NCBI GenBank assembly: GCA_001574975.1
Contig: KQ965813.1
Location: forward strand, 3,451-43,629
Length of the DNA stretch: 40,179 nucleotides
Origin: Gonapodya prolifera JEL478
Lineage: Eukaryota; Monoblepharomycota; Monoblepharidomycetes; Monoblepharidales; Gonapodyaceae
Reading direction: 5' to 3'
Below are positions 39,816 to 40,179 of this stretch, piece after piece. How positions within the stretch are numbered: the first letter of the stretch is position 1; each line of letters begins with the position of its first letter. Both the position numbers and the translations under genes were made by a program. The notes under the pieces are model-generated. The model was not told where the DNA came from. It ran no database searches and was given only the letters and a program-made list of their open reading frames with translations.

Positions 39816-40179
39816 ATGCTTCCACCAAATGAACTTCTGATAATTGGAGTAAATTCCACACATGTAGTTGTTATGACAAGGGCATCAAATCTAAGTTGCT
39901 ACATTGAAACAGAGTCTTCCGAACCAATTATTATTGACTATTCAATCAAACTCCGAGGACATGTAGAAGCCACTCTCATTGAAAGTATTCTCAAGGAGTA
40001 TTTCAGAGAGTTTACAGATGAGAATCCAAATATGATACGCTTAAAAGATCTTCAAGAAAGTCTTGATGTTACAGATATTGCGGAATGCAATCAAAATGTC
40101 ATTGGATATGTGTTTTTACGGGCACTCGACGAGGTTATAAAATACAATTATTTGAGAGATGCTATCCTCGAAAAACGCA
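39816..40179 (+). CDS. Paralogue of the GIY-YIG-like gene, cut by the window end
   Basis: An open frame of 121 codons starts at ATG 39816 and runs off the window. It aligns with residues about 350-470 of the preceding protein: IIGVNSTH at the fold's start, then VEATLIESILKEYFREF and DLQESLDV, where the neighbour has QATYIESRIQEYFKEF and RLQERLSI. The catalytic-type Glu is kept, but the KIG motif and the Arg after it are lost (TRASNLSCY). It lacks the Bro-like and N-terminal parts. It may be an inactive, stand-alone version or a degenerating copy; its C-terminus is not visible. Confidence 0.65.
   Translation, partial: MLPPNELLIIGVNSTHVVVMTRASNLSCYIETESSEPIIIDYSIKLRGHVEATLIESILKEYFREFTDENPNMIRLKDLQESLDVTDIAECNQNVIGYVFLRALDEVIKYNYLRDAILEKR

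Noticed and set aside
28791-40179. Calling the AT-rich half an endogenous giant virus
   Set aside because: No capsid, polymerase, packaging ATPase or other viral core gene is visible, and the kinase genes contain spliceosomal introns. Only a possible viral origin of some genes is raised.

Overview
The window is fungal nuclear DNA. Its genes are cut by many short introns (mostly 50-90 bases, GTGAGT-type donors, CAG/TAG acceptors), and it encodes fungal-style proteins: an Ato/YaaH acetate transporter, ubiquitin ligase Ufd2, a PIF/Harbinger transposase and small secreted cysteine-rich proteins. An early-diverging fungus such as a chytrid would fit the mix in the right half, but the sequence alone does not fix the lineage.

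Layout. 1-1.7 kb: no gene recognised. 1.7-4.6 kb: an intact acetate-transporter gene (1880-3016) followed by a tandem copy that has decayed (3463-4593). 4.8-9.5 kb: UFD2 in 15 exons on +. 10.0-10.7 kb: dithiol glutaredoxin on -, sharing a 247-base divergent promoter with an unrecognised 567-aa protein on + (gene H, 10953-12994). 13.5-16.0 kb: two related small secreted cysteine-rich genes (S1, S2) separated by a relic of gene H, so an H-S pair was duplicated. 16.5-21.8 kb: a broken stonustoxin(SNTX)-like gene on -, with a 2.8-kb PIF/Harbinger transposon (18438-21250) inserted inside one of its exons. 22.2-27.1 kb: a 1595-aa, mostly disordered protein on - with in-frame minisatellites. 27.1-28.8 kb: a pyrimidine-skewed, GC-rich 5' flank.

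At about 28.8 kb the base composition switches abruptly from GC-rich to AT-rich, and the gene content changes with it. The AT-rich part holds a C2H2 zinc-finger/nuclease-like gene split by one in-frame stop, two tandem genes that each fuse a TKL-type kinase to Sel1 repeats, and two genes of a Bro-N/GIY-YIG-like family reminiscent of large DNA viruses and mobile elements. The kinase genes carry spliceosomal introns, so this part is expressed or evolving as host chromosome whatever its origin.

A common theme is tandem duplication followed by one-sided decay: transporter pair, H-S pair, zinc finger-kinase pair, and a 275-base duplication inside one kinase gene that gives it a second, degenerate kinase N-lobe. 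No rRNA, tRNA or CRISPR array was recognised.
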